A DNA stretch of 24,873 nucleotides from contig JABDBU010000010.1 in assembly GCA_013288455.1 (NCBI GenBank), positions 1-24,873 on the forward strand, written 5' to 3'. The position numbers and the translations under genes were made by a program. Shown piece by piece: positions 22,724 to 24,873 of the stretch. Within the stretch, counting starts at the first letter, position 1, and each line of letters begins with the position of its first letter. The notes beneath the pieces were generated by a model. It worked only from the letters and a program-made list of their open reading frames with translations, had not been told where the DNA came from and searched no databases. The DNA comes from Gammaproteobacteria bacterium. GTDB lineage: Bacteria; Pseudomonadota; Gammaproteobacteria; Diplorickettsiales; Diplorickettsiaceae.

Positions 22724-24215
22724 AACTAATTTAATTGAGCTAGTGAGTAAATCTAGCGACAAAACAAATGAAGCTTCCGAATCGGTAGACACGGACGTTA
22801 ATTTCCCTGAAGAGAGTATAAGGAACACTGAAGTTGGTTCGGAAGGTGCTTCGTTAACATCTTCCGTACCTGCTGAAATGGATCTCTTGCCCAAACAGAT
22901 CGTGCAAGAACTCGATCGCTACATTATCGGACAACATGATGCAAAGCGAGCTATTGCAATCGCTCTACGCGATCGCAAGCGCCGTATGATGCTCGATATA
23001 AAATTGAGAAATGAAGTAACACCAAAAAATATCCTCATGATCGGTCCCTCTGGTGTAGGTAAAACAGAAATCGCACGCCGTGCCGCTAAAATTACCGCTT
23101 GCCCTTTTATTAAAGAAGAAGCGACGAAATTTACGCAGATAGGCTACTATGGCAAAAATGTAGACTCTATTCCTAAGGACTTGCTTGATTCTAGCTTCAA
23201 GCAGTTGCGTGAAATGGAGATTCGTCGACTGGAACCGCAAGTTTTACTGGCAGCAGAAAACAAGGTTATTGATTATTTTGTTCCTTCTGTACGTGGTAAC
23301 ACTGGAGGAGAAGCGGATGAGCTAAAGAAAAAGGAAAAATCCATAGCCCGTGATGTTTTTCGAAAGCAACTGAGAGCAGGTCTCTTGCACGATAAAGAAA
23401 TTGACATAGAACTCTCTGCTTTGCCAATGGGTGTAGAAATTATGGGTCCGCCTGGTATGGAAGAAATGACTAACCAATTGCAATACATGCTACAAAATGT
23501 CGGAACTTCCCGTACACGCACACATCGGATGAAAGTGAAGGATGCACTTGCTGCCCTACAAAAAGAAGAAGCAAGCAAATTATTGAATGAAGAAGAGCTA
23601 AAGCGTAAAGCAATAGAGTGGGTAGAACAGTACGGGATCATTTTTATCGACGAAATCGATAAAGTATGCCGTCGCAGTGAAGTAAGTGGTGCTGATATTT
23701 CATGTGAAGGTGTGCAGCGTGATCTTTTACCGCTGATCGAGGGTTGTACTATTTCCACTAAATATGGTCCGTTAAAGACTGATTTTATCCTTGTGATCGC
23801 AACAGGCGCCTTTTGTTTGACAAAGCCCTCCGATCTAATTCCTGAATTGCAAGGACGCCTACCCATTCGTGTTGAATTAAAGGCGTTAACGGCGGAAGAT
23901 TTTGAACGCATCCTAATGGAGCCAGAGGTGTCGCTAGTTACTCAATACCAAGCCTTACTAAATACGGAAGGAGTAACGTTGAATTTTACTCCCACTGCTA
24001 TTAAATGCATTGCTCAGATTGCCTTTGATGTCAATGAAAGAACTGAGAACATAGGTGCACGTCGCTTGTATACTGTCATGGAACGTTTGCTTGCAGAGAT
24101 ATCCTTTGCAGCAACTGATAATCAAGGTACGTCAATAGTGATCGATGTTGATTATGTGAATCAACATCTTGCAGACTTAGCCACTGATGAAGATCTCAGT
24201 CATTTTATTTTATAA
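22716..24215 (+). CDS. hslU: ATP-dependent protease ATPase subunit HslU
   Basis: HslU is the AAA+ unfoldase that feeds proteins to HslV. Walker A GPSGVGKT is at 110-117, the I-domain at about 160-300, Walker B IIFIDEID at 308-315, the arginine finger R381 in PELQGRLPIR, and sensor 2 GARRL at 447-451. The C-terminal DEDLSHFIL tail that docks on HslV is intact. Oddities: a 54-residue acidic, Ser/Thr-rich N-terminal extension relative to E. coli HslU (443 aa), the pore motif GYVG changed to GYYG (143-146), a proline in the next segment (P153), and SREG changed to SCEG (C330). An ATG at 22878 would give a normal-length 445-residue protein, but would leave a 188-nt gap after hslV and has no ribosome-binding site. 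Confidence 0.95.
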   Translation: MIKTNLIELVSKSSDKTNEASESVDTDVNFPEESIRNTEVGSEGASLTSSVPAEMDLLPKQIVQELDRYIIGQHDAKRAIAIALRDRKRRMMLDIKLRNEVTPKNILMIGPSGVGKTEIARRAAKITACPFIKEEATKFTQIGYYGKNVDSIPKDLLDSSFKQLREMEIRRLEPQVLLAAENKVIDYFVPSVRGNTGGEADELKKKEKSIARDVFRKQLRAGLLHDKEIDIELSALPMGVEIMGPPGMEEMTNQLQYMLQNVGTSRTRTHRMKVKDALAALQKEEASKLLNEEELKRKAIEWVEQYGIIFIDEIDKVCRRSEVSGADISCEGVQRDLLPLIEGCTISTKYGPLKTDFILVIATGAFCLTKPSDLIPELQGRLPIRVELKALTAEDFERILMEPEVSLVTQYQALLNTEGVTLNFTPTAIKCIAQIAFDVNERTENIGARRLYTVMERLLAEISFAATDNQGTSIVIDVDYVNQHLADLATDEDLSHFIL

Positions 24216-24218
24216 GCA

Positions 24219-24590
24219 ATGACCACTCCATGCCCTCTTAACATAAAACTGCTACAGAAAACAAAAGTACTAGAAGTGCAGTTTGACAACGGAGAGCGCT
24301 TCGTTTTGTCCTGTGAGTATCTACGTGTCTTCTCGCCTTCAGCGGACGTCAGTGGACACGGTCAATCAGAGAGAAAATTAGTTTCAGGCAAAAAAAACGT
24401 CAATATCATCAATATAGAAGCAGTTGGTCATTACGCGGTGCGGCTCGTATTTGACGATGGCCACAATACTGGAATATATAGCTGGGAAACACTCTATAAC
24501 TTAGCTGTCCATCACACAGCTAACTGGCAGCATTATTTACAACGCCTAGTGGCAGCCAACGCAAATAGAGCTACTACCGACGACGGCTAG
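24219..24590 (+). CDS. DUF971 protein (gamma-butyrobetaine hydroxylase N-terminal-like)
   Basis: The 123-residue protein matches the small DUF971 domain: VLEVQFDNGERFVLSCEYLRVFSPSADV at the start, then VGHYAVRLVFDDGHNTGIYSWETLYNL. The domain is the N-terminal zinc-associated part of gamma-butyrobetaine hydroxylases and also occurs alone, commonly just downstream of hslU in proteobacteria, as here (3 nt from the hslU stop). Its function is unknown; iron-sulfur or metal-related roles have been suggested for relatives. Its 3' end overlaps that of the convergent rpiA by 17 nt. ubiE, a frequent next gene, is absent. Confidence 0.88.
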   Translation: MTTPCPLNIKLLQKTKVLEVQFDNGERFVLSCEYLRVFSPSADVSGHGQSERKLVSGKKNVNIINIEAVGHYAVRLVFDDGHNTGIYSWETLYNLAVHHTANWQHYLQRLVAANANRATTDDG

Positions 24591-24873
24591 CTCCCCCGGT
24601 CTTTGTTCTTGTTTCAATCCCAACTGCTGTTGCAAGCAATAATTCATCTGCTGGACGTTGCGCGAACAAGCCGTTGCAAATGACTCCTGGGATATTATTG
24701 AGCAACTGCTCCAAATACACAGGGTCAGTAAAATCCCAACCCTGTGTATCCAAAATAACATTACCGTTATCAGTAACAACATTTTCACGATACACAGAGA
24801 AGCCGTTTAGTTTTACAATTTCTCTAGCGACATAGCTGCGTGCCATAGGAATTACCTCTATAGAAAGAGGACC
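24574..24873 (-). CDS. rpiA: Ribose-5-phosphate isomerase A, C-terminal part (cut by the right edge)
   Basis: RpiA interconverts ribose-5-phosphate and ribulose-5-phosphate in the pentose phosphate pathway. The frame is open to the window edge; the last 100 codons are seen, reading PLSIEVIPMARSYVAREIVK, then VVTDNGNVILD and IPGVICNGLFA, all matching the E. coli C-terminus (VEVIPMARS, VVTDNGNVILD, IPGVVTVGLFA). The internal ATG at 24846 is therefore not the start. The tail TRTKTGGASRRR runs a few residues past the usual end, overlapping the DUF971 gene. The N-terminal two thirds lie outside the window. Confidence 0.95.
   Translation of the reverse strand, partial: GPLSIEVIPMARSYVAREIVKLNGFSVYRENVVTDNGNVILDTQGWDFTDPVYLEQLLNNIPGVICNGLFAQRPADELLLATAVGIETRTKTGGASRRR

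Noticed and set aside
23273..23911. 212-residue antisense frame within hslU
   Set aside because: It is serine/arginine-rich, as expected of the antisense of a conserved gene; it has no independent support.
1..24873. CRISPR array, insertion sequence or prophage
   Set aside because: No regularly spaced direct repeats, transposase, integrase or phage structural gene was seen; the dispersed repeats are short palindromes only.

Overview
The window is a gene-dense, moderately AT-rich stretch of bacterial chromosome (low-40s % GC by eye). Gene content, neighbour order and protein similarity recalled from known families point to a gammaproteobacterium. The compact layout, a cysteine-rich orphan protein, a reduced BamC-like lipoprotein and dispersed palindromic repeats would suit a host-associated lineage such as the Legionellales/Coxiella-like group. 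That placement is inference; no rRNA or marker comparison was possible.

Layout. Positions 1-62 hold the first codons of an unknown gene leaving the window on the minus strand. On the plus strand follow gloB (methylglyoxal detoxification), folB (folate), mutS (mismatch repair) and pssA (phosphatidylserine synthesis, overlapping mutS by 4 nt). trpS (minus) faces pssA across a shared hairpin, and pckA (plus, gluconeogenesis) is divergent from trpS. A minus-strand pair, amgK-murU, encodes the N-acetylmuramate recycling branch of peptidoglycan metabolism. dapA (lysine/diaminopimelate) is followed directly by a 78-residue lipoprotein that looks like only the N-terminal lasso of BamC, then tRNA-Ser(CGA) and thpR (minus). 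cydA-cydB plus a 37-residue DUF2474 protein encode a CIO-type bd oxidase. Convergent with them is a 389-residue orphan with 22 cysteines.

The right part has def-fmt (initiator methionine metabolism), an OmpA-domain lipoprotein, a secreted DUF2807-type protein (minus), and then the classic run argS-ftsN-like-hslV-hslU-DUF971, ending at the C-terminal part of rpiA (minus), which runs off the right edge.

Between the genes lies a dispersed repeat. Module A is a hairpin with GTACTTGAAG arms and asymmetric flanks: two full copies (6285-6340 and 19335-19388, opposite orientation) and two half copies (8100-8119 and 17792-17820). Module B is a short AGGCGCCTCTATAA-like motif that repeatedly coincides with stop codons. 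Module A also creates false N-terminal extensions upstream of trpS and the OmpA-like gene.

Most genes are housekeeping. The points that merit a second look are the lasso-only BamC, the cysteine-rich orphan, the unusual HslU (altered pore loop, acidic N-terminal extension, possible leader ORF), the palindromic repeat family and an operator-like palindrome in the mutS promoter region. I found no CRISPR array, insertion sequence, transposase, phage gene or secretion-system gene.
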